Assembly: GCA_937891425.1 (NCBI GenBank)
Contig: CALAGD010000030.1
Coordinates: forward strand, 7,269-71,268
From: an uncultured Pigmentiphaga sp.
GTDB taxonomy: Bacteria; Pseudomonadota; Gammaproteobacteria; Burkholderiales; Burkholderiaceae_B
DNA: 64,000 nucleotides
Direction of reading: 5' to 3'
Shown: positions 24,802 through 33,681 of the stretch, piece after piece
How positions within the stretch are numbered: position 1 is the stretch's first letter
Layout: the number at the start of each line of letters is the position of its first letter
Position numbers and translations under genes: made by a program
The notes under the pieces: model-generated
Seen by the model: only the letters and a program-made list of their open reading frames with translations
Database searches by the model: none
What the model was told of the DNA's origin: nothing

Positions 24802-25986
24802 TCAGCCATTTGCCCGCTTCCACGAGAGCGCAGCCACCACGCTGCGCACGATCGCGCCGGTGCCAAGGACCGCAGCAAAAATCCAGACCAGCCAGCCAAC
24901 GTAAGGAGTCTGCGCCAGCACGAACAGGACGATCAGCGTCACGACCGTGGCCATCGTGCGTAGCCATGCTGGAGCAGGTCTGCTGCGGTCGACCGCCCAG
25001 TCTGCCAGCGCGACCGCGAATGCAAGGTAGCCGAGCAGCACAAGCATTGCGAAGCAGCACACCAGCAACAATGCCAGCGGAATGCCGACGACGGTCACCG
25101 CCAGAGCAATGATGGCCATCGGAACACCGACCAGCACGAGCAGGCCGATGAAGAATGCCCAGCCCGGATGGGCGCGCATGCCTCGCGTAACAGCCCGCAC
25201 TCCGGCGGGAGCCAGGCCGATGAACAACGCCGCAACCACGATCAGCCCGACGAGCATTACGCCGGTTCCGACGCCCGGCCGACGGGGGCCGGCGGAGTCT
25301 TCGGGTTGTGCGATTCCCCCCGCAATGCGCGCCCCAGGCTCGACCCGAACGTTACCGTCGCCACGATAGTCCAGTCGTCCGTGGATGACGGCATTCCGCC
25401 CCACTGTAAGGTTGCCGCCGAGCACCTGCACATCACCCTGCACGACGCCGTCGATGTATACGTCGGAGCCACTGAGAAGTGCGTAGTGCCGTACGAACCC
25501 CGACAGCGTGATCTTGCGCGCAAACACGGCAAGGGAACCTTCCACCTGAGCGGCATGGGCCAGGGTAACGCTGCCCCCTGCCACGCGCACATTCCCGCGC
25601 ACATAGCCGTCAACGTGCACTTCGCCACCGACTGCGTGGAGCGTACCACCCACCACCGACTGCACCTCGATGTCTCCTCCCGCGACCGTAGCGTCGCCGC
25701 CAACGGAACCGCGCAGCACGACCTTCCCGCCCATGACGACGGCGTCACCACTGACATTGCTGTCAAGCGTCAGGTCGCGTCCGGAGACATAAACATCTTC
25801 GCCCATGTGCTGTCCCTCCGGGCTGCTGGCGTGCACTGCGGCAGCACTGGCGAGCAGGAAGAAGAACAGGACGCACAGGTACAGGCGGTGCAGTACTCGC
25901 GCGGGAAGAACTGGATGAAGGGAGACTTGATCACGGGGCACGCCCGCCAAGGGGAAGGATCTGGGATACATACGACGCCGCACCAT
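24802..25986 (-). CDS. Bactofilin-like (polymer-forming) exported domain fused to a multi-span membrane domain
   Basis: After a signal-like segment (LYLCVLFFFLLASAAAVHA), about 180 residues form short right-handed beta-helix repeats: GDAVVMGGKVVLRGSVGGDATVAGG, GGTLHAVGGEVHVDGYVRGNVRVAGGS and GVVQGDVQVLGGNLTVG. This is the bactofilin/polymer-forming cytoskeletal pattern. The C-terminal 150 residues carry about four transmembrane helices (VMLVGLIVVAALFIGLAP, FFIGLLVLVGVPMAIIALAVTVVGIPLALLLVCC and others). The beta-helix would be periplasmic. The function is unknown. The open frame runs further upstream to 26112; I chose the ATG at 25986 because the added residues look non-protein-like. Start uncertain. 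Confidence 0.7.
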   Translation of the reverse strand: MVRRRMYPRSFPLAGVPRDQVSLHPVLPARVLHRLYLCVLFFFLLASAAAVHASSPEGQHMGEDVYVSGRDLTLDSNVSGDAVVMGGKVVLRGSVGGDATVAGGDIEVQSVVGGTLHAVGGEVHVDGYVRGNVRVAGGSVTLAHAAQVEGSLAVFARKITLSGFVRHYALLSGSDVYIDGVVQGDVQVLGGNLTVGRNAVIHGRLDYRGDGNVRVEPGARIAGGIAQPEDSAGPRRPGVGTGVMLVGLIVVAALFIGLAPAGVRAVTRGMRAHPGWAFFIGLLVLVGVPMAIIALAVTVVGIPLALLLVCCFAMLVLLGYLAFAVALADWAVDRSRPAPAWLRTMATVVTLIVLFVLAQTPYVGWLVWIFAAVLGTGAIVRSVVAALSWKRANG

Positions 25987-26214
25987 CTTCCGAGATTCGT
26001 CTGACGCAGGGTACCACGGGTTCGGACCACCTAGGCGCCCCCGGCGCGCCCCGTATGGCCCCCGCTTGCTCACGGCGCCGCAACGGCAGGGCAGCCAATT
26101 CGCGAGCGGCATTGCAGCCCGCTCCCCGGCTGCCCCGACCGAAGTCAGGACCGGATTACGTAGGAACGTACCGGCAACGATCGGGTGCCAGCCAACCGCC
26201 TGGCACCGGATGCG

Positions 26215-26466
26215 TTACGACGACCCGATGTTCTTGACGCGCACCATGAGGTAGATGGCGTACAGTGCTGACAGGCCGACGACCACGTAAATGATCCGAC
26301 TGATGACAGACATGGAGCCAAAGATGGCCGCGATGAGGTCGAAACTGAACAACCCGACCAACCCCCAATTCAGACCACCGATGATGAGGATGATCATCGC
26401 GATCCAGTCCAGCGCATTCAAACTGCTAGAAGCTCCGACACGCGTACTTTGAACGTTGGTACTCAT
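26215..26466 (-). CDS. DUF378 small membrane protein
   Basis: An 83-residue protein of the DUF378 family with two or three transmembrane segments: LDWIAMIILIIGGLNWGLVGLFSFDLIAAIFG (with the family motif GGLNWGLVG) and SRIIYVVVGLSALYAIYLMV. The start at 26466 has a good ribosome binding site, CAGGAG, eight bases upstream; the frame is open further up but that part is not conserved-looking. Its function is unknown. A 10-bp inverted repeat lies about 100 bases upstream and may act on its expression. Confidence 0.85.
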   Translation of the reverse strand: MSTNVQSTRVGASSSLNALDWIAMIILIIGGLNWGLVGLFSFDLIAAIFGSMSVISRIIYVVVGLSALYAIYLMVRVKNIGSS

Positions 26467-26885
26467 GCAGTTTCTCCTGTCAGGTTGAGAAGCAACTTCA
26501 TGCACGGAACACAGGGTATCGATGCGATCTGCTGCATCTCGCAAGGATACCGGCTACATGAAATGAAGATCGTGAACGGGCGATCTTCATGCTGCTCGCG
26601 AAGCCGATGGGCAGGTTGGCGGGTTTACTGATACTTCTTGTTCCTGCCCGCGCTGCATTCAGTACGCTGCTTGGACGCTGGCGCTGCGCCCCCTGCGAAT
26701 ATTCGGTCAGATGCTCTTATCTTACAACCAATATCCGGGCAACCTGCAACCGACCTGCCCCGCACCAGCGGCATGCGTGGGAAGAAAGCGACGCATGGCA
26801 ACGACCACACACACCACATGGTGCCGATGCTACGTTATTCCCGACACGACCCAGCAGTATGCGCAACAACGCCTGCCGCGTGTAG
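26467..26885. other. Gene-free 419-base region with an inverted repeat
   Basis: I see no convincing reading frame here. The plus-strand frames are short and Arg/Cys-rich without family features. The region holds the upstream control region of the DUF378 gene, including the inverted repeat at 26563-26590, and the space behind flaG. Confidence 0.6.
26563..26590. repeat. Perfect 10-bp inverted repeat, 8-base loop
   Basis: ATGAAGATCG (26563-26572) and CGATCTTCAT (26581-26590) are exact reverse complements around TGAACGGG. It lies 97 bases upstream of the DUF378 start. No U-tract follows on either strand, so an operator or RNA structure is likelier than a terminator. Confidence 0.65.
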
Positions 26886-27254
26886 TCAGGCGCTGGCCCG
26901 GAACTCCAGACTTCTCAGCTGGCTGATCGACCGGGCCATTTGCAGTGCAGTCTCAGCGGGAATCTGGCGCACGACTTCACCCGTCTGCACATCGACTACG
27001 CGGATGACGACGATCGACGTATCAGCATCCACTTCAAAGCGCAGGCTGGTAGACCAGGGTTTCAATATCTCGTTCAACTGCTGCACGGCCTCGTCGAACA
27101 GCTCGAGATTCTCGCTGGACGCGTCAATCTTGGGTGTCACCGCCGCCGCTTCCCGGGCTTGCATGCCGCGCGCGGTTGCCGCCTGCCCCTGGGTTGAAGG
27201 ATCCAACAGCGGAACAATCTTCGCCGCCCAAGGGTTAATCACAGGAATGGACAT
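26886..27254 (-). CDS. flaG: FlaG-family flagellar protein
   Basis: A 122-residue FlaG-like protein; FlaG proteins influence flagellar filament length. The diagnostic C-terminal half reads LNEILKPWSTSLRFEVDADTSIVVIRVVDVQTGEVVRQIPAETALQMARSI (about residues 60-111), and the N-terminus is disordered and Ala/Gln-rich. Start at 27254 has GGGAG just upstream; an earlier in-frame start would add eight residues. It stands alone: no other flagellar gene is in the window, so it is either an orphan or the edge of a split motility set. Confidence 0.88.
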   Translation of the reverse strand: MSIPVINPWAAKIVPLLDPSTQGQAATARGMQAREAAAVTPKIDASSENLELFDEAVQQLNEILKPWSTSLRFEVDADTSIVVIRVVDVQTGEVVRQIPAETALQMARSISQLRSLEFRASA

Positions 27255-27461
27255 ACTTCTCCCTTCGATCAGAAGCATGTGGACAAAAACTTGCTCGCCG
27301 TATTAACGGAAAGAGTCCCCGCGATCTTCACCCCCTTCAGCATAAGGGAAAACCCTAGGTTCGGTTGCCAGGAAGGACGGTTCCACGCCCTCGCCGCGCG
27401 ATGGCACTACCCCGTACGAGCTGCCATCGTCCGCGTCGGCTTCGGCCCCGGGGCTACCAGC

Positions 27462-28436
27462 TCACTGCTTCTCGATGCCTGAAGTCTCGACGATGCGTGC
27501 CCAGTTCGCGTAGTCGCGATCGAAGCTGCGCTGGAACTCCTCTGCGGTCGAAGCAACAATCTCCGTACCCATTGCTTCCATGCGCTTGATGACCTCGGGG
27601 TGAGTCAACGCCTTGCGAACGGATTCTGAAAGGCGGTCCACCGCATCCCTGGGCGTTCCCGCCGGTGCGAACACACCGATCCAGCCGGTCATTTCAAGCC
27701 CGTCGATGCCCTGCTCGCCAAAAGTGGGCGTATCCATCATCGCCTTGTTGCGCGAGGTTCCGGTCGTACCCAGGATCTTCACCCGCCCTGCCTGCTGCAT
27801 GTTGGCGGCGGTCATCTGGGTTGCCCAGCCACCATCCAGGTTGCCGCCGATGAGGTCGTTGAACATCGGCACCTCACCCTGGTAGGGCACGTGCACCAGC
27901 GTGCCCGGCGCGATCTTGTTCAGATACTCGGTCATGAGATGGGCTGCCGACAGGTTACCCCAGGAGCCCACCGTCAAACCTTCGGGCTTCCTGGCACTGG
28001 CCTGAAGGAAATCATCCATGTTCTGATAGGGAGCATCCTTGGGCACCACGAATGCGAACACGCCCTCGCCAATCATCGACACCGGAACGAAATCCCTGAT
28101 CGGGTCGAACGGCAGATTCTTGCGCAGCAAGGCGTTATGAATCTGGAATGTCGTCGAAGAAATCAGGATGGAGTGACCGTCGGCCGGCTGCTTGGCGGCG
28201 TGCGCCAGGCCAATGATGCCTGTGGCGCCCGGACGGTTGTCGACAATGACGGGCTGGCCCAGGTCCTTGCTCATCTGCTCTCCAATTGCGCGGGCTGTGA
28301 TGTCGCCACCACCGCCGGGCGCCATCGGCGCAATCAGGGTAATGGGCCGGCTCGGGAATTCGGCGTGCGCTGTCAGACAGGCGCCCAGACCGAGAGCAAC
28401 GAGAGCCAGGGAACGCAGGGTACGTAGAATTTGCAT
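27462..28436 (-). CDS. Bug-family (TctC-type) periplasmic solute-binding protein
   Basis: A 324-residue receptor of the tripartite tricarboxylate transporter family. It has a signal peptide (SLALVALGLGACLTAHA), the opening motif FPSRPITLIAPMAPGGGGDITAR, DNRPGATGIIG and VHVPYQGEVPMFNDLIGGNLDGGW. These bind small carboxylates with two ordered waters in the pocket. No TctA/TctB membrane genes are near, as is usual for the many orphan Bug proteins of Bordetella-like genomes. It lies 129 bases downstream of the TauD-like dioxygenase, so its ligand may be that enzyme's substrate. Confidence 0.92.
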   Translation of the reverse strand: MQILRTLRSLALVALGLGACLTAHAEFPSRPITLIAPMAPGGGGDITARAIGEQMSKDLGQPVIVDNRPGATGIIGLAHAAKQPADGHSILISSTTFQIHNALLRKNLPFDPIRDFVPVSMIGEGVFAFVVPKDAPYQNMDDFLQASARKPEGLTVGSWGNLSAAHLMTEYLNKIAPGTLVHVPYQGEVPMFNDLIGGNLDGGWATQMTAANMQQAGRVKILGTTGTSRNKAMMDTPTFGEQGIDGLEMTGWIGVFAPAGTPRDAVDRLSESVRKALTHPEVIKRMEAMGTEIVASTAEEFQRSFDRDYANWARIVETSGIEKQ

Positions 28437-28565
28437 GAGTTATCTCCTCAACCGGAAACCTCCGTGGTGTCGATGCGTGCACGAGTGCCGGGCGACGCAT
28501 GGCGGCCACCATGTTGTTGCGCCATGTGCGGACCGCGCGTGGCCCGCACGTTCAGATGACGGGCT

Positions 28566-29447
28566 TCAGGCCACCAGAACGGGGCGCTGCCCGGAATGCG
28601 TCGTGCGTTGCAGGTAACGGAACTTGCCCGAGTAGTCGGGAACCGCCCGATGCATGGTCGCGCGGTTGTCCCAGATCACTACCGTGTTGTTGCGCCAGCG
28701 GATGCGACAGTTAAATTCCGCCCGTGTGACGTGATCGCACAGGAAATCGATGAGCGGCTTGCTCTCTTCGGCAGTCATGCCCTCGAAGCGCTGGGTGTAG
28801 GTACGGTTGATGAACAGATGCTTCCGACCCGATCCCGGGTGCGTGCACACGACCGGATGCACCACCTCACGCTCTCCCTCTTCCACCGACACGTTCTCGC
28901 GCGTGCGATAGCGGGTGCCGGTTTCGAGGGCGGTCTTGCCGAACACCCTCGTAGCGCTGTGCACGGCACGCAGTTGCTCGATCATCCTCTGCATGGCGGG
29001 CGACAGCGTCTCGTAGCCAAGATAGCTGCTGGTAAAGAGCGTGTCGCCCCCGTACGCCGGAACGTCCACCGCGCGCATGACGATGGCGGCTGGTGGACTT
29101 TCGAGGAAAGTGCTGTCGGAGTGCCAGTTGCCACCCGCAACCCGGGTGGTCTCGTTCGCTTCCCGCCGCACCTGGTGGAACAGCTCGTACCCGGGCACCC
29201 GGGGGATGTGCGGCAGATCCATCAGAGGACCGAACACCTGGCCGAACTCCATGTGTTGCTCGGGCGTCAGTTCCTGGTCAGGAATGGCCAGGACGCTGTA
29301 CCGATAGAATGCGTCCAGCAGCTCTTCACGCTGTGCCTCGCTGAGCGGCTGGCGCAGGTCTAGACCATGGATTTCCGCACCGAGGGCGCCGGTCAGCGGG
29401 CGTACTTCAAATTCACGGTAATCGTTTTCGTCGCGAATCTCGCGCAT
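28566..29447 (-). CDS. TauD/TfdA-family Fe(II)/2-oxoglutarate-dependent dioxygenase
   Basis: A 293-residue dioxygenase that couples 2-oxoglutarate decarboxylation to substrate hydroxylation. The facial triad is visible: His109 and Asp111 in NWHSDSTF, and His266 in MHRAVPDY. Arg277 and Arg281 are placed to bind 2-oxoglutarate. Family segments HGLDLRQPLS and FTSSYLGYETLSPAMQ are also present. Taurine, alkylsulfonates and phenoxyacetates are known substrates of relatives; the neighbours (a MarR regulator and two Bug proteins) fit uptake and breakdown of a small organic acid. The exact substrate cannot be named. Confidence 0.88.
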   Translation of the reverse strand: MREIRDENDYREFEVRPLTGALGAEIHGLDLRQPLSEAQREELLDAFYRYSVLAIPDQELTPEQHMEFGQVFGPLMDLPHIPRVPGYELFHQVRREANETTRVAGGNWHSDSTFLESPPAAIVMRAVDVPAYGGDTLFTSSYLGYETLSPAMQRMIEQLRAVHSATRVFGKTALETGTRYRTRENVSVEEGEREVVHPVVCTHPGSGRKHLFINRTYTQRFEGMTAEESKPLIDFLCDHVTRAEFNCRIRWRNNTVVIWDNRATMHRAVPDYSGKFRYLQRTTHSGQRPVLVA

Positions 29448-29504
29448 ATCTCGTCTCCAGCAAAACTCCCGTTTGTCCAGACCGGTGCGTCCCGGAATGC
29501 GTCG

Positions 29505-30011
29505 TCACGGCTCGATTTCGTCGAGCCAATGGCTGATGCGCTCCAGGAAGTGCCCCAGCAGGACACGCTCATCCGCGTTGAAAACGGCCAACAGGCGAGC
29601 CTGTGCCTGACGGACCACGACCAGCGCCCGGTGCAGGGTTTCACGTCCTGCATCAGTGATCAGCAGGATGCGCCGGCGGGCATGGTCCGGATCGTCGGTC
29701 TGACGGACCAGCCCCTTGCCCACCAAGGTCTCGACTGCGCGGCTGATCTGCGCCTTGTCCATCAGGCTCATGCGCGCCACATCAGGGGTGGGAATCGACG
29801 TGTACCGGCCCACCAGGCCAAGGACGCGCCACTCGGCGTAGCTCAGGCCTGCTGCCTCAAGCGCCCTCTGGGTGATCCGGCGACGGAACTGCACCGCGAT
29901 GCGTACGAAATGAAAGCTGGGCAGATCCTCCAGCTGCATATTGCTGCCGTCATCTGCCAACTCTCGCCAACGCTCGCCCAGACCGCTGATCGGATCGATT
30001 CTTTCAGCCAT
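29505..30011 (-). CDS. MarR-family transcriptional regulator
   Basis: A 168-residue winged-helix repressor, typically released by aromatic or small organic ligands. The recognition region reads GLVGRYTSIPTPDVARMSLMDKAQISRAVETLVGKGLVRQTDDPDHARRRILLITDAG (wing with DPDHARRR). The frame is open upstream, but MAERIDPI at 30011 is the natural start. It sits 57 bases upstream of the TauD-like gene on the same strand, so it probably controls that gene and itself. Two palindromes lie 80-130 bases upstream of its start. Confidence 0.9.
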   Translation of the reverse strand: MAERIDPISGLGERWRELADDGSNMQLEDLPSFHFVRIAVQFRRRITQRALEAAGLSYAEWRVLGLVGRYTSIPTPDVARMSLMDKAQISRAVETLVGKGLVRQTDDPDHARRRILLITDAGRETLHRALVVVRQAQARLLAVFNADERVLLGHFLERISHWLDEIEP

Positions 30012-30091
30012 GACTGCGTGCCACCCACACGGATGAACTGCCCAAACACCGCGGGGCCGATCGCCCCGTGGCGCCACAACTTGTTGAAAAA

Positions 30092-30138
30092 TCAATATTA
30101 ATGGTACGAATATTGAAAAGTCAACATTGATGTCAATG
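30092..30138. promoter_or_regulatory. Two palindromes upstream of marR, likely MarR operators
   Basis: TCAATATT (30092-30099) and AATATTGA (30109-30116) form a perfect 8-bp palindrome with a nine-base spacer. CATTGA (30125-30130) and TCAATG (30133-30138) form a second, with two bases between. Both share the TCAAT/ATTGA half-site, as expected for one dimeric regulator, and are AT-rich in an otherwise GC-rich region. Confidence 0.65.
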
Positions 30139-30223
30139 AGAATGGTGCTCACCGATGGCTGAGCACCTGCCACACGGAATCACGGCCCCGGTCCGATGCG
30201 GGCCGGGCACGGTCCGGCCAGGG

Positions 30224-31198
30224 TCAGTCGGCCTTGATGGATGCGGTCTCGACGATCTTGCGGTACCGCTCGATGTCGTTCCTGAGCTTTTCGGCAAGCT
30301 CTTCCGGAGTGCCACCGATCAGGTCATAACTTTGCGCCGCCGCCTTCTCCTTCACCGAATCGCGCTTGAGCTGCTCGTTCACCGCGGCATTGAGCTTGTC
30401 GATGATGTGGCGCGGGGTCCCGGCCGGGGCCAACATGGCGAACCAGACGTCGATATCGTAGCCGGGCAGGTTTGCGGCTTCCGCCACGGTTGGCGTGTCG
30501 GGCGCAAAGGAAGAGCGGTTGGCGCCCGTTACGGCCAGCAGCTTGATCCGGCCGCCGTCAAGATGTGGCGCCAGATTGGCGATGGTACTGAACGAAACGG
30601 GCACCTCTCCGCTCAGATGATCGGGAATGGCCGGTGCACAACCCTTGTACGGGATATGCACCATCTTGATTCCCGCCATCTGCGACAGCAGTTCCGCCGC
30701 CAGGTGCTGGGGTGCGCCGGTCGCACAGGTACCGTACGAGAGCTTGCCCGGATTGGCCTTGGCGTACTCGATCAGCTCCTGCAGGGTATTGATCTTCATC
30801 CCGTTATTGACCGAAATGGTGACGGGAGAACTGCCGAGCATGACAATGGGTTCGAAATCCTTGATGGGGTCAAACCCGGCATTATCGAAAACCAGCGGGT
30901 TGATCGCCAGGTTGCTGGTGACCACGAGCAAGGTGTAACCGTCGGCCGGGGCTCGCGCCACGGCATTGATACCGATATTGCCTCCTGCCCCCGCCCGGTT
31001 TTCGACCACGAAAGCCTGGCCGAGTGCCGACTGCAGCCCTTCGGCCACGACACGTGCCATGGTATCCGTTCCACCGCCCGCACCAAATGGCACGATGACA
31101 CGCACGGTGCGCTGCGGATAGTCCTCAGCAGCCTGACCCGCCACCGAAAACACGCCTGCGGCGAACGTCAACAGACACTTTCCCAGTAATCGTTGCAT
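30224..31198 (-). CDS. Bug-family (TctC-type) periplasmic solute-binding protein
   Basis: A 324-residue receptor with a signal peptide (LLTFAAGVFSVAGQA), VRVIVPFGAGGGTDTMARVVAEGL, ENRAGAGGNIGINAVA and MVHIPYKGCAPAIPDHLSG. Start ATG 31198 follows AATGGAGGA; the longer frame upstream is not conserved-looking. It is 212 bases upstream of the MarR gene on the same strand, so it may be read through into the regulator/dioxygenase set. No membrane subunits are nearby. The pocket residues do not let me name the ligand. Confidence 0.92.
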   Translation of the reverse strand: MQRLLGKCLLTFAAGVFSVAGQAAEDYPQRTVRVIVPFGAGGGTDTMARVVAEGLQSALGQAFVVENRAGAGGNIGINAVARAPADGYTLLVVTSNLAINPLVFDNAGFDPIKDFEPIVMLGSSPVTISVNNGMKINTLQELIEYAKANPGKLSYGTCATGAPQHLAAELLSQMAGIKMVHIPYKGCAPAIPDHLSGEVPVSFSTIANLAPHLDGGRIKLLAVTGANRSSFAPDTPTVAEAANLPGYDIDVWFAMLAPAGTPRHIIDKLNAAVNEQLKRDSVKEKAAAQSYDLIGGTPEELAEKLRNDIERYRKIVETASIKAD

Positions 31199-31370
31199 GA
31201 ATGTTCCTCCATTTTTTGTCGTTGGTCCGGTCGGACGAGGCCATGCATCCTGTCCCGCCCTGGGCCGCCCACGGCAGCGCGCGGTGGCAGCCAGCAGTTC
31301 ATCGTAGCGCCCCCGCCTCCACATGTCATCCATGCCGTGGCCCGCAACGAGCGGCTGCCCCCATGAGAAA

Positions 31371-31423
31371 GACCCGGCCGTGGCCGGGTCCGCATCAACC
31401 GGAAGCACACCCTGTGCTTCCGG
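31371..31423 (-). terminator. Two consecutive hairpins behind the diheme peroxidase gene
   Basis: Read on the minus strand after the stop at 31445, an 11-bp stem (31423-31413 with 31409-31399, loop of three) is followed by a 9-bp GC stem (31390-31382 with 31379-31371, loop of two). TCTTTCTC comes straight after the second, so it looks like a rho-independent terminator. Confidence 0.75.
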
Positions 31424-31444
31424 GTGGTCAGTGTCATGGCGCCG

Positions 31445-32497
31445 TCAGTCGCGGCTGGGCTTGGGCGTTTCAGGACGGCTGCGCGGCAGCGTCGGGTACT
31501 CCACGCGAGGCTGCTCGCCCGTCAGGCTATGGAGGAACGCCGTGATGGCCTTGATCTCGTCGTTCGTGAGTTCCGTGCCGAGCTGGCTGGAGCCCATGAT
31601 GGCAACGGCCTCTTCCAGATCCCAGACCTCACCACTGTGGAAGTACGGCGCGGTCAGCGCAACGTTACGCAGGGGGCTAGCGCGGAAGACGTAATCGTCG
31701 CTGGCTGTCTTGGTGACCATGAAGCGGCCACGATCGGACTCTGGCAGGATCTCTGCACCCGGCTTCTTCACGACGCCAAACGGGAAGTAACCCTGGCCGC
31801 CAAGGTTGATTCCCGCGTGACAGGCAATGCAACCCTTGCCAATGAAGAGCGACAGGCCCTGCAGCTGCAGGTCATCCAGCGCATTTTCGCCCGCCAGGAA
31901 GCGGTCGAAGGGTGAGTTCGGCGTAACCAGCGTGCTTTCGAACGCCTCGATTGCCTTGGTGGTGTTATCGAAGTTGACCGGATCCGCCTGACCGGGGAAG
32001 GCCTTCTTGAACATCTCGACGTATTCCGGCATGCTGCGCAGCACTTCCTCGACGTACTGCGGCGTGGCATTCATTTCCACGCTGGCCTGGATCGGACCTT
32101 TCGCCTGCTCGGCAAGGTCAGACGCACGACCGTCCCAGAACTGCGCGACGTTGAATACGGCGTTCAGCACGCTGGGAGAGTTGCGCGGGCCCTTTTGCCA
32201 GCCGTGGCCGATCGAAGTGGGGATATTGTCGGAGCCGCCCGTGCCCACACTGTGACAGGTATTGCAGCTGATGATGTGGCTACGCGATAGGCGCGGCTCG
32301 AAATACAGCCACTTGCCCAGCTCCACCTGTTCCGGCGTCAGCTTGCGCTCGGCCATCACCTGCTTGGCCGTCGGGATGGGCTTGAACAGCGAATTGGCCT
32401 GCTGGCGCAGCTTGTTCACATCAATATCCGCGGCCTGCGCACCGGTCATGGCGCCAAACGCCACCGCGATCAACAAGGATGACAAATGTTTTCGCAT
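31445..32497 (-). CDS. Periplasmic diheme cytochrome c peroxidase (CcpA/MauG superfamily)
   Basis: It reduces hydrogen peroxide with electrons from cytochrome c. The 350-residue precursor has a signal peptide (SLLIAVAFGAMTGAQA) and two haem sites: CNTCH (Cys78, Cys81, His82) and CIACH (Cys223, Cys226, His227). NSPSVLNAVFNVAQFWDGRA, GPIQASVEM and FRASPLRNVALTAPYFHSG are conserved peroxidase segments. It is a single-gene unit ended by a double hairpin. The divergent gap to the nitroreductase is 244 bases. OxyR or FNR-type control is common in the family but I could not pin a site. Confidence 0.92.
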   Translation of the reverse strand: MRKHLSSLLIAVAFGAMTGAQAADIDVNKLRQQANSLFKPIPTAKQVMAERKLTPEQVELGKWLYFEPRLSRSHIISCNTCHSVGTGGSDNIPTSIGHGWQKGPRNSPSVLNAVFNVAQFWDGRASDLAEQAKGPIQASVEMNATPQYVEEVLRSMPEYVEMFKKAFPGQADPVNFDNTTKAIEAFESTLVTPNSPFDRFLAGENALDDLQLQGLSLFIGKGCIACHAGINLGGQGYFPFGVVKKPGAEILPESDRGRFMVTKTASDDYVFRASPLRNVALTAPYFHSGEVWDLEEAVAIMGSSQLGTELTNDEIKAITAFLHSLTGEQPRVEYPTLPRSRPETPKPSRD

Positions 32498-32741
32498 GGT
32501 GTTTCCTTAGTAACGTACCGCAATAAGCTTATACATGAAGCGCATGATCGAGGGGACGGCGAGCAGGCAACTTGTCCTCATTCAAGGACAAATCGGTGCG
32601 CGAAAGTCGCAGAAACGAGCATATTGCCAACAATTGAGCCCCTCTCGACCATCGGGGGGCGCAAGCGAATGCAAACACCCTCTTTGGTATGCTAGATGCA
32701 TCACGGGGTCGCCAGGCTGGCGGCCCTGCCTCCGATAACCC

Positions 32742-33617
32742 TTGCACTTGAATCCGGTTGTCTACGTGTCTTCACAATTGAACGCTTCCCCGTCCCACCA
32801 GTCGCAAGTCAACGACCTGCTCCGGCAGCGCTATGGCGTGCCGACATCCCTCAACATTTCCCTGAACGAAACCCTGGAGGTGCTGCTTGCCCACCGCTCG
32901 GTGCGCAAGTACGCCGACAGGCCCTTGCCTCCCGGTACACTGGAAATGCTGTGTGCGGCCGCACAGTCTGCATCGACGTCGTCCAGCCTGCAGGCATGGA
33001 GCGTGGTTGCCGTGCAGGATCCCGCGCGCAAGCAACGGCTGTCGCAGCTCGCGGGCAACCAGGAGCACATTCGTACGTGCCCGCTGTTCCTGGTCTGGCT
33101 GGCCGACCTGGCACGCCTGCACGATCTGGGATCCCGTCGTAACAGGCCCGTCGAAAGCCTCGATTTTCTCGAGTCGTTTCTGGTTGCCGCGGTCGATGCC
33201 AGCCTCGCGGCACAGAATGCGTCCATCGCAGCGGAATCCATGGGGCTGGGCGTGGTGTACATCGGCGGCATACGCAACCAGCCCGAGGCCGTTGCCGAGG
33301 AACTCGGCCTGCCCCCGCATGCGTTTGCCGTCTTCGGCATGTGCATCGGCTACCCCGATCCGGACAAGCCCGCCGCCATCAAGCCGCGCCTGCCGCAAGC
33401 CGCTGTCCTGCACCATGAGACCTACAACCGCGAGGTGCAGGAAGAAGCAGTTGCCAGCTACAACGAGATCATGGACCGCTTCTACCGCGAGCAGAACATG
33501 ACCACCGCAGGCCAATGGGACATGCACTCGCTGAATCGCGTGCGCGGGCCTGAGGCCATGAATGGGCGCCATCGCCTGAAAGAGGCCCTGAACCAGCTGG
33601 GCTTTCAGCTGAAATAA
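32742..33617 (+). CDS. NADPH-dependent nitroreductase (NfsA/Frp-like flavoprotein)
   Basis: A 291-residue FMN oxidoreductase. LLAHRSVRKYADRPLPPGTLEML (about residues 48-70) binds FMN phosphate; SASTSSSLQAWSVVAV and ESMGLGVVYIGGIRNQPEAVAEELGLP are typical of the NfsA branch, and MCIGYPDPDKPAAIKPRLP matches the family. It reduces quinones or nitro compounds with NADPH. The start is uncertain: the frame opens with TTG at 32742 and a GTG at 32766 is possible; the first 25 residues carry no conserved feature. Confidence 0.86.
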   Translation: MHLNPVVYVSSQLNASPSHQSQVNDLLRQRYGVPTSLNISLNETLEVLLAHRSVRKYADRPLPPGTLEMLCAAAQSASTSSSLQAWSVVAVQDPARKQRLSQLAGNQEHIRTCPLFLVWLADLARLHDLGSRRNRPVESLDFLESFLVAAVDASLAAQNASIAAESMGLGVVYIGGIRNQPEAVAEELGLPPHAFAVFGMCIGYPDPDKPAAIKPRLPQAAVLHHETYNREVQEEAVASYNEIMDRFYREQNMTTAGQWDMHSLNRVRGPEAMNGRHRLKEALNQLGFQLK

Positions 33618-33681
33618 CGCCCTCATACCGCCGAAAGGCAGCTGCACCAGCGGGCACGGCGCCCTGAACCGGGCCCCCGCC

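Noticed and set aside
26638..27306. Plus-strand frame (about 222 codons) over flaG and the gap behind it
   Set aside because: It is Ser/Thr/Cys-rich and antisense to a clear FlaG domain.
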